64,000 nt of DNA, taken from positions 62,001-126,000 of the forward strand of contig CAZLKF010000002.1 in assembly GCA_964560085.1 (NCBI GenBank). Reading direction: 5' to 3'. Of the stretch, positions 1 through 9,898 are shown piece after piece. Each line of letters begins with the position of its first letter. Position 1 is the first letter of the stretch. Made by a program: the position numbers and the translations under genes. Source of the DNA: RUG11241 sp964560085 (GTDB lineage: Bacteria; Bacillota_I; Bacilli_A; RF39; UBA660). Under the pieces are notes generated by a model. The model was given only the letters and a program-made list of their open reading frames with translations, was not told the DNA's origin and made no database searches.

Positions 1-3000
1 TCATAATCAGTAATTCTGGCCGAAAAATAAGTAGCATAATAATAAACTGGCATATGAACTTTAAACCAAGCAATTCTAAAAGCACTGATAACATAAGCAG
101 CAGCATGAGCCTTCGGGAACATATACTTTATTTTTTGACATGAATCAATAAACCAAGGCTCAATTCCCGCTTTTTCCATTGTGGCTTTATGATCAACCCA
201 AGCATCTGGTTCTTTACTTGCCTTCCCTTTTCGAACAAATTCCATAATTTTGAATGCTTTAATTGGTGCTAGCCCATGGTACATTAAATAGACCATTATA
301 TCATCACGACAACCAATAACTTCTTTAAAAGGAACTACTTGATTACGAATTAATTCTTGAGCATTGCCTAGCCAAACATCTGTTCCATGTGAAAGACCAG
401 ATATTTTTATAAGTTCTGAAAATGTAGTTGGTTTTGTATCAACAAGCATACCAATAGTAAAATTAGTCCCAAATTCTGGAATTCCTAAAGTCCCCGTTGG
501 GCACATTATTTGTTCTTCTGTTACTCCAAGTGGTTTTGGCGATAAAAAGATATCCATTGTTTCTTTGTCATCCAAAGGCACATCAGTAACATTTATTTTT
601 GTTAAGTCTTGTAAATATCGTAATTGTGTCGGATCGGAGTGACCCAAAATATCTAACTTTAACAAATCTTGATCTATAGCATGGTAATCAAAATGAGTCG
701 TTCGCCATTCAGCGGTACTATCATCAGCTGGATATTGATAAGGTGTGAAGTCATAAACATCTCTATAATGAGGAACTACGACAATACCTCCCGGATGTTG
801 ACCAGTTGTTCTTTTAACACCCGTGCAACCAACTGCTAAACGTTCGATTTCTGGTGAACGTTTATTGATGCCACGATCTTCATAAAAACCTTTAACATAA
901 CCATAAGCTGTTTTGTCAGCAACTGTGCCAATTGTACCAGCACGATATACATTATCTTCACCAAACAAAACTTTGGTATAAGCATGAGCTGATGCTTGAT
1001 TTAAATCCGAAAAATTCAAGTCAATATCAGGTACTTTATCAGCATTAAAGCCTAGGAAAGTCGCGAAAGGCATATCTTGACCATCTTTAAATAAAGTTTC
1101 ACCGCAATGTGGACATTTTTTATCCGGCAAATCAAAACCGCTTGAATAAATTGAACCTAATGATTTACCATCTTCTGCTTCAAAGATACTATGCATACAT
1201 TTCAAGCAACGATAATGAGCCGGTAATGGATTTACTTCCGTTATTCCCATCATTGTTGCAACAAATGACGAGCCAACTGAACCACGGGAGCCAACTAAAT
1301 ACCCATCGTCGTTTGAATGTTTTACTAACTTTTGGGCAATTAAGTATATAACATCAAAACCGCCACCAATAATACCACCCAGTTCTTTCTGAATGGCTTT
1401 TTCTAAATCTTTTTCAGTGATTTCTGGATTCTTTTCTTTAATGCTATTACCTATCAATTTCTGAACAGCTTCATATCCTTCATTAATAACGTTATGAACC
1501 ATTTCAAAAGTTTTATTTATGACATCATTGGGAAATTCTTTCTCGGCTATTTCTTTACAGCAATTATAAACTGCGTCACCATATAATTCCTTAGCAATTC
1601 TCTCCTCTATATTAAAAGGAAGAGGATCTCCATACCAAGATTTGGCTTTTTCATAAACCAAATCAGTAGTTGTTTTCTGACTATCGGGGATAACTGGTGA
1701 GTATGGTTTGTCGGGATATTCAATTACTTCATAATCATCACACAATTCGGCTATTTTATATGTATTATCAATAACAATCTCATTACGAGTTTCTTCATCA
1801 AGAAAGTTAAATTCTTCTAACATCTCATCAGTTGTTCTTAAATATTGTGGAGGAATCCGATTATATCCTTCTTTTCCTAGATATCTTGCTAATGGATGTC
1901 TTCCTTTACCAGGGACATTTTGATTAACTACAAATTCACGGTAAATTGTATCTTCCTTAGTTATTGAATGGGCATCACTAGTAGCTACTACTAATTTCCC
2001 GATTTCTTTGGCACAACGAATAATCTTTTTTAAAGCATATATTAAATCCTCATATGAACTTATATCATGAGAAAATACTAAATGTTCATAATTTGATGGT
2101 GGTTGAACTTCAATATAATCATAAAATTCCATTGCCTTCTTTAAATCTTCATCACATCTTGCAAGGGCAACATTAAATATTTCACCATTCATACAACCAC
2201 TACCAATTAAAACGTCCTCACGATTTTCAGCGATTATATGTTTAGGAATCCTAGCACTTTTAACTAAATATTTAGTGTTGGCAAAACTAATCATTTTAAA
2301 TAAATTTTTCAAGCCTTTTTTGGTTCGTGCAATCATATTGACATGCATTTCTTTAACTATGGCATTAGTTTCAAATTCATCAACTATATTGTTTAAATCA
2401 ATAAAAGTTTTAATATCTTCACGTTTTTCTAGTTGTTTTAACATTTTATAGAAAATGCTGCCAGTTGCTTCTGCATCATAGTCAGCTCGATGATGATGAG
2501 CAGCAGCCGTTGTATCTTCATCATCATCACTTTTAACATTCTCATCAAATTTAATTTTGTAATATTTAGCTAGTGCCGTTAGCCCATGCTTTTTACAATC
2601 TTTATTTATGGCTTTTGAAAGCATCCAAGTATCAATTACAGGATTTGTTAAAACTCCCAAATTATATTTATGATAAGCCATCTCTAGCATATCCATATCA
2701 AATTTTGCATTGTGAGCAACAAGTGGTAAAGAACCAATCCACGTTTTAAACTTCATAGTGGCATCTTGTTCATTCATACAATTTTTAACCATTTCATCAG
2801 TAATTCCTGTTAAATTGGTAATCTCTTCATCAATATGATGACCAGGATTGATTAGTTCATCAAACCTTTCAATCACATTACCATCTTTAATTTTAACAGC
2901 CCCGATTTCAATCATTGAGTCATTTAGTCCCGGGTTAAAGCCGGTCGTTTCTGTATCAAAAACAACATAAGTTGTGTCAAACAAATTAGTATCATCAGCA

Positions 3001-4391
3001 TTGACAACAATATTAGCTGAATCACTTGACAATTCTAATTCAACACCATACATTCCTTTAAACAAAGGTAGTTTTTTTAATGATTCTTTTTTTTCAGCTA
3101 TTTCAGAATTTATCTTGGCAATTTCTGACTCTTCGGTCGTATTTTTTAATTGTTCTTCTAATTCTTTAATACGATCTTTATAAGGAGCTTTTAATTCTTT
3201 ATTATATTTACCAATATCTCCATAAACATGAGGGAAAGCTTGACACCCATCATGATCAGTTATAGCTAAACCCAAATGACCTAATTTTGTTACCGCTTTA
3301 ACTAAAGCTGACTCATCAGCAACTCCATCCATTTGACTCATCATTGTATGAGCATGAAGTTCAATTCTTTTTTTAGGAGCATTGTCTACTCTTTTTTCCT
3401 CTTTTTTATCAAATATATTAATATCAGTTAATGAATAAGTTATTTCTTTGGCGTATTCATCATATTTAATGCTGCCCCTAAATTTATACCATTTGCCAAC
3501 TTTTACATTTTTAGAAAATTCGGCAAAGTTTTCATCACCATCAATAAATGTTTTAGCATATATACTATCAGTATTATCGGTTATTTTAAGGGTCACTATT
3601 CTTAAACCGGGTTTTTTCCTTGACTCAATTACATCAAGACCAAAAACTTTGGCTTCTACAATAGCTTTATCCATATATTTTAATACTTCTAAAGCATTTA
3701 TTTCATTAATATCAACAGGGACTGTTTTTAGCAATGTTACCGCACTATTTTCAATGACATTCCCCATAATAACGCGTTCATCATCAATTTTAAAAATACG
3801 TTTGTTATAATATCTTTTTTTTGGTTCTTCTATGATTGCTGGTTGAGGTTTTTCAACTATTTTTACTTCTTTTTCTAAATCATTTTTAATTTCATTAACA
3901 ATTTCTTCATTTAAATTTTTTTCGATTTTGACTTTAAAATTATAATTCTTAAAACCAATTAATGCTAAATCTTTCATAATTTTAGGAGATAATGCTAACA
4001 TTTGTTTTTCTTCAACAATATTACTGACACTCATAATTACTTTTTGTTCAGTAATTACTACAGGATTATTTATAAAAAGAGTTAGAACAGAGTCCTTTAA
4101 AGCTACTAAATTCATTATATCTTGAAAACTCTTTAGGACCTCTTCATCAGTATATTCTTCAATTTCAAATTCCAATTCTACATTATCAATTTCATTAAAT
4201 TTATTTCTAATCAACTCTTTTAAATTCAAATATTCACTATAAGATATAGGTGATTTTAAACAAACAACAAATATACACTTTGTTTTTTCCTTATTGCGGA
4301 CTATTTTTTTTAAAACTGCTCCTTGAAATATTTCTTCCTTAGCAGTTGGAAAATCGATTTGTGTAAATAGTTTTTCTAAATTTTTATCCAT
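1..4391 (-). CDS. polC: DNA polymerase III alpha subunit, PolC type (3' end outside window)
   Basis: This is the replicative polymerase of low-GC Gram-positives, joining 5'-3' polymerase and 3'-5' proofreading activities. About 1463 codons lie in the window and the frame is still open at base 1, where the protein reads like the PolC motif AYYATYFSARITDY. Visible in order are an OB-type region (about 250-320), the PHP domain starting RIELHAHT (about 342), and the inserted exonuclease with DTETTGF (about 475), HNAKFD and HHRADYDAEAT. Next come a zinc site (CLKC near 1062, CPHC near 1092) and the catalytic PDIDLNFS (about 1118). Motifs lie 100-150 residues later than in B. subtilis PolC, partly because of a coiled-coil insert between the PHP start and the exonuclease. 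The ATG follows AGGTGATC, a perfect anti-Shine-Dalgarno match. A terminator separates it from prmC, so it may have its own promoter. Confidence 0.97.
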   Translation of the reverse strand, partial: MDKNLEKLFTQIDFPTAKEEIFQGAVLKKIVRNKEKTKCIFVVCLKSPISYSEYLNLKELIRNKFNEIDNVELEFEIEEYTDEEVLKSFQDIMNLVALKDSVLTLFINNPVVITEQKVIMSVSNIVEEKQMLALSPKIMKDLALIGFKNYNFKVKIEKNLNEEIVNEIKNDLEKEVKIVEKPQPAIIEEPKKRYYNKRIFKIDDERVIMGNVIENSAVTLLKTVPVDINEINALEVLKYMDKAIVEAKVFGLDVIESRKKPGLRIVTLKITDNTDSIYAKTFIDGDENFAEFSKNVKVGKWYKFRGSIKYDEYAKEITYSLTDINIFDKKEEKRVDNAPKKRIELHAHTMMSQMDGVADESALVKAVTKLGHLGLAITDHDGCQAFPHVYGDIGKYNKELKAPYKDRIKELEEQLKNTTEESEIAKINSEIAEKKESLKKLPLFKGMYGVELELSSDSANIVVNADDTNLFDTTYVVFDTETTGFNPGLNDSMIEIGAVKIKDGNVIERFDELINPGHHIDEEITNLTGITDEMVKNCMNEQDATMKFKTWIGSLPLVAHNAKFDMDMLEMAYHKYNLGVLTNPVIDTWMLSKAINKDCKKHGLTALAKYYKIKFDENVKSDDDEDTTAAAHHHRADYDAEATGSIFYKMLKQLEKREDIKTFIDLNNIVDEFETNAIVKEMHVNMIARTKKGLKNLFKMISFANTKYLVKSARIPKHIIAENREDVLIGSGCMNGEIFNVALARCDEDLKKAMEFYDYIEVQPPSNYEHLVFSHDISSYEDLIYALKKIIRCAKEIGKLVVATSDAHSITKEDTIYREFVVNQNVPGKGRHPLARYLGKEGYNRIPPQYLRTTDEMLEEFNFLDEETRNEIVIDNTYKIAELCDDYEVIEYPDKPYSPVIPDSQKTTTDLVYEKAKSWYGDPLPFNIEERIAKELYGDAVYNCCKEIAEKEFPNDVINKTFEMVHNVINEGYEAVQKLIGNSIKEKNPEITEKDLEKAIQKELGGIIGGGFDVIYLIAQKLVKHSNDDGYLVGSRGSVGSSFVATMMGITEVNPLPAHYRCLKCMHSIFEAEDGKSLGSIYSSGFDLPDKKCPHCGETLFKDGQDMPFATFLGFNADKVPDIDLNFSDLNQASAHAYTKVLFGEDNVYRAGTIGTVADKTAYGYVKGFYEDRGINKRSPEIERLAVGCTGVKRTTGQHPGGIVVVPHYRDVYDFTPYQYPADDSTAEWRTTHFDYHAIDQDLLKLDILGHSDPTQLRYLQDLTKINVTDVPLDDKETMDIFLSPKPLGVTEEQIMCPTGTLGIPEFGTNFTIGMLVDTKPTTFSELIKISGLSHGTDVWLGNAQELIRNQVVPFKEVIGCRDDIMVYLMYHGLAPIKAFKIMEFVRKGKASKEPDAWVDHKATMEKAGIEPWFIDSCQKIKYMFPKAHAAAYVISAFRIAWFKVHMPVYYYATYFSARITDY

Positions 4392-4430
4392 GTTGATCAC
4401 CTATAAAAATTGTATCACATTTTAGGTTTT

Positions 4431-4459
4431 GTTAAAAGAAAAAGACAACATGTTGTCTT
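4431..4459 (-). terminator. Rho-independent terminator after prmC
   Basis: A perfect 18-nt palindrome (4442-4459) is followed on the minus strand by TTTCTTTT. The TAA stop of prmC (4458-4460) is built into the hairpin. It lies between prmC and polC. Confidence 0.8.
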
Positions 4460-5162
4460 ATTTAACAAATATAAAAGCAAATCTTTCTCTTCCACTTAAA
4501 TCTTTTTCAACAATTGCTTCTTCATTTAAATATTCAAATGCCATTTTTTTAATGGCATCACCTTGTTTTTCACCAATTTCAAAAGCAATTATAGCTTTCT
4601 TATTTAAACATTTTTTTATATTTTTAAGCATTTCATCATAATAATATAATCCATTATTTTCAGCATATAAAGCAATATGTGGTTCGTTATTCTTAACAAT
4701 AGGTTGAATGTTTTCATCATATGAAATATATGGTGGATTACTAACAATAATATCATATTTTTCGTCTAAAGGTTCAAGCAAATTTCCTTTTCTAAAATCT
4801 ATTTCCACTTTATTATTAAAAGCATTAGCTTTTGCAACTTCCAGCGCTTGATTTGAAATATCTGTAGCTGTTACAATTGCATCTAAATTTTTTTTAAGAG
4901 CAATTGCAATAGCACCAGAGCCTGTTCCAATATCAGCTATTCTCAATGGTTTATTAAAATCTTCAGAATACTTTATAACTCTTGAAACAAGTTCTTCTGT
5001 TTCGAATCTCGGAATTAAAACATTTTTATTAACTATCAATTCATAACCATAGAAAGAAACATTTCCAACAATATATTGAACAGGTTCTCCTCCTTCAAGT
5101 TTTCTTAATGCTTCATCAAATGAACCTTTATAATACTTTTTTAAGTATTCTTGATCAGTCAT
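4458..5162 (-). CDS. prmC: Peptide chain release factor N5-glutamine methyltransferase
   Basis: PrmC uses S-adenosylmethionine to methylate the glutamine of the GGQ motif in release factors, which raises termination efficiency. The 234-aa protein has the SAM-binding ADIGTGSG (76-83) and the diagnostic NPPY (142-145) followed by ISYDE. The conserved GEPVQYI and IPRFETEELV segments are at 25-31 and 50-59. It is shorter than the usual roughly 280 aa because most of the N-terminal helical domain is missing. The ATG overlaps the prfA stop by one base (TAATG), so translation is probably coupled to its substrate gene. The order prfA-prmC is conserved across bacteria. Confidence 0.95.
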   Translation of the reverse strand: MTDQEYLKKYYKGSFDEALRKLEGGEPVQYIVGNVSFYGYELIVNKNVLIPRFETEELVSRVIKYSEDFNKPLRIADIGTGSGAIAIALKKNLDAIVTATDISNQALEVAKANAFNNKVEIDFRKGNLLEPLDEKYDIIVSNPPYISYDENIQPIVKNNEPHIALYAENNGLYYYDEMLKNIKKCLNKKAIIAFEIGEKQGDAIKKMAFEYLNEEAIVEKDLSGRERFAFIFVK

Positions 5163-6217
5163 TATTCGCCTCTCAATTTACGATTTTGATCCTCTATTAT
5201 TAAAGCTTCAACCACTTTACCAAGGTCACCTTCCATAACGCGATCTAAAGTGTTAATAGTAAAACCAATACGATGATCAGTTACTCTATTTTGCGGATAA
5301 TTATATGTTCTTATTTTTTCTGAGCGATCACCTGTTCCAATTTTACTACGTCTTTCAGCCCCTAATTCTTGCTCACGCTCTTGATTTTTCAAATCATATA
5401 AACGCGTTGTTAATATTTTTATCGCTTTGTCTTTATTCTTTATTTGGGATCTTTCCGTTTGTGAATAAACAACTATTCCCGTCGGAATATGGGTTAGACG
5501 AACTGCCGAATCAGTTGTGTTAACTCCTTGACCACCACAACCACTACTTCTAGTAATATCAATTCGAACTTCACTCATATCAAGTTCAAAATCGACTTCT
5601 TCAGCTTCTGGCATAACTAATACCGTAGCTGTTGAAGTATGAACTCTTCCTTGAGTTTCTGTTTCTGGTACTCTTTGCACACGATGAGCACCACTTTCGT
5701 ATTTTAATTTACTATAGACATTTTCGCCTTTAATCATAAAACTTACTTGTGAATATCCACCAGCTGTTCCTTCTTCCGAGTCAAGTTCTTCGATTTTCCA
5801 ACCTTCTCTTTCTGCATATCTTGTATACATACGATACAAGTCACCAGCGAAAATATTGCCTTCATCGCCACCAGCAGCTCCACGAATTTCAACGATTACA
5901 TTTTTGCCATCGTTAGGATCTTTGGGTAATAAAATTATTTCAATTTCTGAATCCAATTTTGCTTTTTCTTCTTGCAAAGTTGTTAATTCTTCACGAGCCA
6001 TTTCTCCTAATTCTGGATCTTTCAACATTTCCTCATCATTTTCAATATCTTTTAGAACTTTTTTGTATACTTGATAAATATCATATGCTTCTCTTAACGT
6101 TGCTTGTTCTTTAGTTATTTCTAAAGTTCTTTTGATATTCGCAATAGTTTCTGGTTGTTCTAACTCTTTTTCTAATTCCAAAAATTTATCTTCTATTTTT
6201 TGTAATCTCTCTAGCAT
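5162..6217 (-). CDS. prfA: Peptide chain release factor 1
   Basis: RF1 reads UAA and UAG in the ribosomal A site and triggers peptide release. The 351-aa length is typical. The GGQ motif is at 228-230 in SGCGGQGVN. The codon-recognition tripeptide position holds PET (184-186) where E. coli RF1 has PAT, keeping the P-x-T form of RF1 rather than the SPF of RF2. The N-terminal third is the usual acidic coiled-coil domain. It heads the prfA-prmC operon and has a good sigma-A promoter about 25 bp upstream. TGA is used as a stop in this window, so an RF2 gene must lie elsewhere. Confidence 0.97.
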   Translation of the reverse strand: MLERLQKIEDKFLELEKELEQPETIANIKRTLEITKEQATLREAYDIYQVYKKVLKDIENDEEMLKDPELGEMAREELTTLQEEKAKLDSEIEIILLPKDPNDGKNVIVEIRGAAGGDEGNIFAGDLYRMYTRYAEREGWKIEELDSEEGTAGGYSQVSFMIKGENVYSKLKYESGAHRVQRVPETETQGRVHTSTATVLVMPEAEEVDFELDMSEVRIDITRSSGCGGQGVNTTDSAVRLTHIPTGIVVYSQTERSQIKNKDKAIKILTTRLYDLKNQEREQELGAERRSKIGTGDRSEKIRTYNYPQNRVTDHRIGFTINTLDRVMEGDLGKVVEALIIEDQNRKLRGE

Positions 6218-6239
6218 TATTTCGCCTCTTTCGATAAAG

Positions 6240-6268
6240 ATTATACTATATTAATTAATGTTAGTAAA
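6240..6268 (-). promoter_or_regulatory. Sigma-A promoter of prfA-prmC
   Basis: On the minus strand TTTACT (6263-6268) is followed after 17 bp by TATAAT (6240-6245). It lies directly upstream of the prfA ribosome binding site. Confidence 0.75.
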
Positions 6269-6353
6269 GAAAAAGCTAAACTTATAATTCTATCTTTTTA
6301 AACTTTTTCTACATTTAAATGAAAATTTATGATAAAATTGTTATGGTGATATT

Positions 6354-7202
6354 ATGAAGAATATAAAGTTTCCCAGAATAATTAAAATTATCTTTATTTT
6401 AGCTATTATTTTCTTTATTTTTATCATGATTTTACGTTTTTTTGGAACTTCAGGTTTAAAAGTTAAAGAATACAAAATTGTAAATACTAATATTAATGAA
6501 AACTATCACGGTTTAAAAATAGTTCATTTCTCAGATATTCATTATAAAACCACCATTGATTATGATGACCTAGAGGAAATAGTTGAAAAAATTAATTATA
6601 TTAATCCTGACATTGTAGTTTTTACAGGTGATATATTTGATTCACATCTAAAATATGACGAAAAAGACATCGAGAATTTAGCAACTTTATTTAGAAAAAT
6701 AAAGGCATCATACAAAAAATATGCTATAAGTGGCAATCATGATAATCTTGATATGTGGAAAAGCGTAATAAATAGCAGCGATTTTATTAATTTAAATGAT
6801 AATTATGAATTAATATATATGAATGATTTAAAACCTATTTTAATTGCTGGCATCAGTTCTGGTTTAGATAATATTGAAGAAAAACTATTAAAAGTTAATA
6901 AATATCTTTATAGTGATGAAGCTAACCAGATATATTCTATTTTACTAATGCACGAACCTGATAATATCAAATATACCGAGGATTTTGATTTGGTTTTAGC
7001 AGGTCATTCCCATAACGGACAAGTAAGATTGCCATTTATCGGTTCAATTATAACTCCAAATGGTTCAAAAAATTATTATGATGAATACTACAAAGTTAAA
7101 GACACCGAATTATATATTTCTGGTGGTATAGGAACTTCAATTGTAAAATTAAGAATGTTTAACAGACCATCCATTAACTTTTATCGCCTTACTAACAAAT
7201 AG
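6354..7202 (+). CDS. Membrane-anchored calcineurin-like metallophosphoesterase (YkuE-like)
   Basis: This is a dinuclear metal phosphoesterase with one N-terminal membrane segment (about 10-30) and the catalytic domain behind it. The metal-binding signature is complete: SDIH (60-63), GDIF (92-95), GNHD (127-130), the His in LLMHEPD (200), and GHSHNGQ (217-223). The arrangement fits the YkuE/YaeI group, which includes lipid-active enzymes, but the substrate cannot be read from sequence. It is monocistronic, with GGTGATATT before the ATG and a terminator at its stop. A second, more hydrophobic paralogous enzyme lies at 31524-32588. Confidence 0.9.
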   Translation: MKNIKFPRIIKIIFILAIIFFIFIMILRFFGTSGLKVKEYKIVNTNINENYHGLKIVHFSDIHYKTTIDYDDLEEIVEKINYINPDIVVFTGDIFDSHLKYDEKDIENLATLFRKIKASYKKYAISGNHDNLDMWKSVINSSDFINLNDNYELIYMNDLKPILIAGISSGLDNIEEKLLKVNKYLYSDEANQIYSILLMHEPDNIKYTEDFDLVLAGHSHNGQVRLPFIGSIITPNGSKNYYDEYYKVKDTELYISGGIGTSIVKLRMFNRPSINFYRLTNK

Positions 7203-7220
7203 ACTTTGGTCTATTTTTTT
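7200..7220 (+). terminator. Terminator after the metallophosphoesterase
   Basis: The stem TAGAC/GTCTA (7200-7213) with a TTTG loop is followed by seven T. The stop codon TAG forms the first three bases of the stem. It isolates this gene from the ger operon. Confidence 0.85.
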
Positions 7221-7266
7221 ATTATATTTTACTTTTATTTGTTAATAATAAAGACGAGGGATCTTT

Positions 7267-8727
7267 ATGAAGTTTAGTAAAAAACTTAATATTAATTTAG
7301 AAAACGTAAAAAAATCTAACAATAATAGTAGCGATATAAACATTCGAACAATTAAAATTGGTTTTAAGACAATTGGTTATATATTCTTAGAAAGTACAAG
7401 CAGTGATGATAAAATAAGTAATTATTTTATGAAGGATATCAGTACAACCATCAAATTTAAACATCATAATTTTTTTAATGACTTATTTGTTGATTTGCAA
7501 AATCAAATACCAAATAGTAAATTAAAGATTATTGAAGATAGAAATGAAGCATTTTATTATTTAGCTGCCGGTTTTACTCTTATTTTTGTTGACGAAGTTG
7601 ACAAAGCAATAGTAATCGAAACAAAAGCCAAATTAGATCGCAGTATAGCCGAGCCCACAACCGAAATAATAATTAGAGGTCCAAAAGATTGTTTCATTGA
7701 AAACTATAATGTTAATATCGGTCTCATTAGAAAAAGAATTAAAGACGAAAAATTGTTTTTTGATGAAATAAAAGTTGGTAGGCGTACTAAAAGTAAAGTT
7801 GCAATATCTTATATTGATGATATCGTCAATCATGAAACTGTCGATAAAATCAAAAAAATAATAAGCAATATCGATATCGATGCCATAACTGATAGTGGTA
7901 TTTTAAAAGAATATATTGGACCTAGTACAAAAACAAACTATCCTTTGGTCAAAAGTTCTGAACGCCCAGATATTGTATGTCAAGCTTTATTAGCAGGAAA
8001 AATATCTATAATTGTTGAAAATTCTCCTTTTGTTCTTATTTTTCCCACTTTCTTTATCGATTATTTCAAAATAAGTGAAGATTATTACGAAAAAGCCTTC
8101 AATACAAATATGACAAGGCTATTAAGATTTCTGGCATTTTTTATAACTTTACTTACACCAGCTCTATATATTGCCGTCATGACTTATAATTATGAAATAA
8201 TACCCGATTCATTGTTAATAAGTTTAGCAGTTCAAAGAGAAGGTGTTCCTTTTCCAACAGGAATTGAAGTAATTTTACTAGCAACGGCTTTTGAAATATT
8301 ACGCGAAAGTGATATTCGTATGCCTTCCATTATGGGAGCATCAATCAGTATTGTCGGTGCTTTAGTATTAGGAGATGCAGCCGTTAATGCAGGAATTGTT
8401 TCGCCTTTTGTCGTTATAGTTATTGCAATTACAGCTATCTGCGGACTTATATTCTCGGACGTTGATTTTGTCAATGCTACAAGATGGTGGCGAGCCTTAT
8501 TTATCTTTGGCGCCATTGCTCTTGGTATTCTTGGAATCACAACTGTTGGTTTGATATTTATAATTCATCTAATAAATGCCGAAGAATTAAACATTCCTTT
8601 TATGTATCCATTAACTCCCAAAGATCGCCACGAAGATATTTTAAGACCTTCCCAAAGGAAAAACTATTACCGAAGCGAATTATTAACTAAAAATATTATT
8701 AAAATGAGGAATAACAATGAAAACTAA
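7267..8727 (+). CDS. gerA: Spore germination protein, GerA family (receptor A subunit)
   Basis: This is the A subunit of a nutrient germinant receptor in the spore inner membrane. The 486-aa protein has a long soluble N-terminal domain (about 1-280) and several membrane helices (about 285-440). Family motifs are plain: RGPKDCFIEN, IRKRI near the middle of the soluble domain, SERPD, and later VPFPTGIEVI, EILRESDIRMP and GALVLGDAAV. The start follows GAGGGATC. The next gene begins 11 bp before its stop. I see no convincing sigma-G promoter in the 46 bp after the upstream terminator. The specific GerA/GerK/GerX paralogue cannot be assigned. Confidence 0.95.
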   Translation: MKFSKKLNINLENVKKSNNNSSDINIRTIKIGFKTIGYIFLESTSSDDKISNYFMKDISTTIKFKHHNFFNDLFVDLQNQIPNSKLKIIEDRNEAFYYLAAGFTLIFVDEVDKAIVIETKAKLDRSIAEPTTEIIIRGPKDCFIENYNVNIGLIRKRIKDEKLFFDEIKVGRRTKSKVAISYIDDIVNHETVDKIKKIISNIDIDAITDSGILKEYIGPSTKTNYPLVKSSERPDIVCQALLAGKISIIVENSPFVLIFPTFFIDYFKISEDYYEKAFNTNMTRLLRFLAFFITLLTPALYIAVMTYNYEIIPDSLLISLAVQREGVPFPTGIEVILLATAFEILRESDIRMPSIMGASISIVGALVLGDAAVNAGIVSPFVVIVIAITAICGLIFSDVDFVNATRWWRALFIFGAIALGILGITTVGLIFIIHLINAEELNIPFMYPLTPKDRHEDILRPSQRKNYYRSELLTKNIIKMRNNNEN

Positions 8728-9898
8728 GTTGATTTTTTTATTTATTTGTACTTGTCTTTTAACTGGCTGCTGGAACTATAACGAATTAAATGAACTGGCG
8801 ATTGTAAAAGCTGTTTCTGTTGACAAAAAAGGTGAAGAATATATTGTAAATTATATGATATCCAATGCTGTTACCGAAAAAGGTGGCGGTCAAAATTCTA
8901 AACCCCAAAGTGCCATTTTAGAAGGAACTGGTGCAACAATCAGTGAAGCGGTAACCAAAATAAATTTAACAAGTCCCAAAAAAACTTATATTGGCCATAT
9001 GCTTGCCTATATTATTTCTGAAGATATTGCAAAAGAAGGTATAAAAGAAGTTAGTGATTACTTTTTTCGAAACAACAACTCTAAAAAATTCTTTAATCTT
9101 ATTATTTCCAAAGATTGTAAAGCAAAAGATGTATTGGCTATATTGTCTCCCCTTGATTCATTTCCATCGGATAACATTGTAGAAAATCTCGCAACGTCTG
9201 AAGCAATAGAAGCTTATGTCTCAGATATCACTTTTCCATATTTTATTAGAACAATTATGAGTGAAGGAATGGAAGCAACAACTAATGGTATTATCGTCAT
9301 TGGTAGTTCTAAAAAAGGAGCAGAAGAAAAAAGTTTAGAAACGTCAACTATTGATAATTATATAAAGGTTGATACTTTAGGTCTTTTTAGAGGTAGTAAA
9401 CTAATCACTTGGGCTGATCAGGATGTTAGTAAGGGTATTAATTTACTTCTAAATACAGTCACTCATTTTGAAGTTCCAGCTGATTGTGATGGTAAAAAGG
9501 TAATTTTTTTGATAAATAACATTAAAGAAAAAATCGATGTAAACTTAAAGAATAACATCGTTTTCAATATCGAAATTAATAGTGATAGTAAAATTGAAGA
9601 AATGACTTGTAACGTTAATGTGAGTGATGAAAAAGAACTAAAAAAATTAGAAAATATCCTTAAAAACGAAATATTAAAATTATTAGAAAAAACTTTAGAT
9701 TTTGTCAAAAAAAATAAAACTGATGTTTTTGGATTAGGTAATCACATCTATTTAAATCATTACAAGGAATGGCAGAAATATAAAGATAACTGGAATGAAT
9801 TATATTTTCCAGATATAATTGTTAATTTCAAAGTAAAAACTAATTTATTAGTTCAAGAAAATACTAATGAAGGAGTGCAGAAATTAAAAGATGAATAA
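8717..9898 (+). CDS. gerC: Spore germination lipoprotein, Ger(x)C family
   Basis: This is the lipoprotein C subunit of the germinant receptor. A signal peptide ends in the lipobox LTGC (Cys18), followed by WNYNELNELAIV, the usual start of Ger(x)C proteins. The remaining 375 residues form the predicted three-domain extracytoplasmic region, and the 393-aa length is typical. The ATG overlaps gerA by 11 bp and the stop overlaps gerB by 8 bp, so the three subunits are translationally coupled. The order here is A-C-B, whereas the B. subtilis gerA operon is A-B-C. Confidence 0.93.
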   Translation: MKTKLIFLFICTCLLTGCWNYNELNELAIVKAVSVDKKGEEYIVNYMISNAVTEKGGGQNSKPQSAILEGTGATISEAVTKINLTSPKKTYIGHMLAYIISEDIAKEGIKEVSDYFFRNNNSKKFFNLIISKDCKAKDVLAILSPLDSFPSDNIVENLATSEAIEAYVSDITFPYFIRTIMSEGMEATTNGIIVIGSSKKGAEEKSLETSTIDNYIKVDTLGLFRGSKLITWADQDVSKGINLLLNTVTHFEVPADCDGKKVIFLINNIKEKIDVNLKNNIVFNIEINSDSKIEEMTCNVNVSDEKELKKLENILKNEILKLLEKTLDFVKKNKTDVFGLGNHIYLNHYKEWQKYKDNWNELYFPDIIVNFKVKTNLLVQENTNEGVQKLKDE

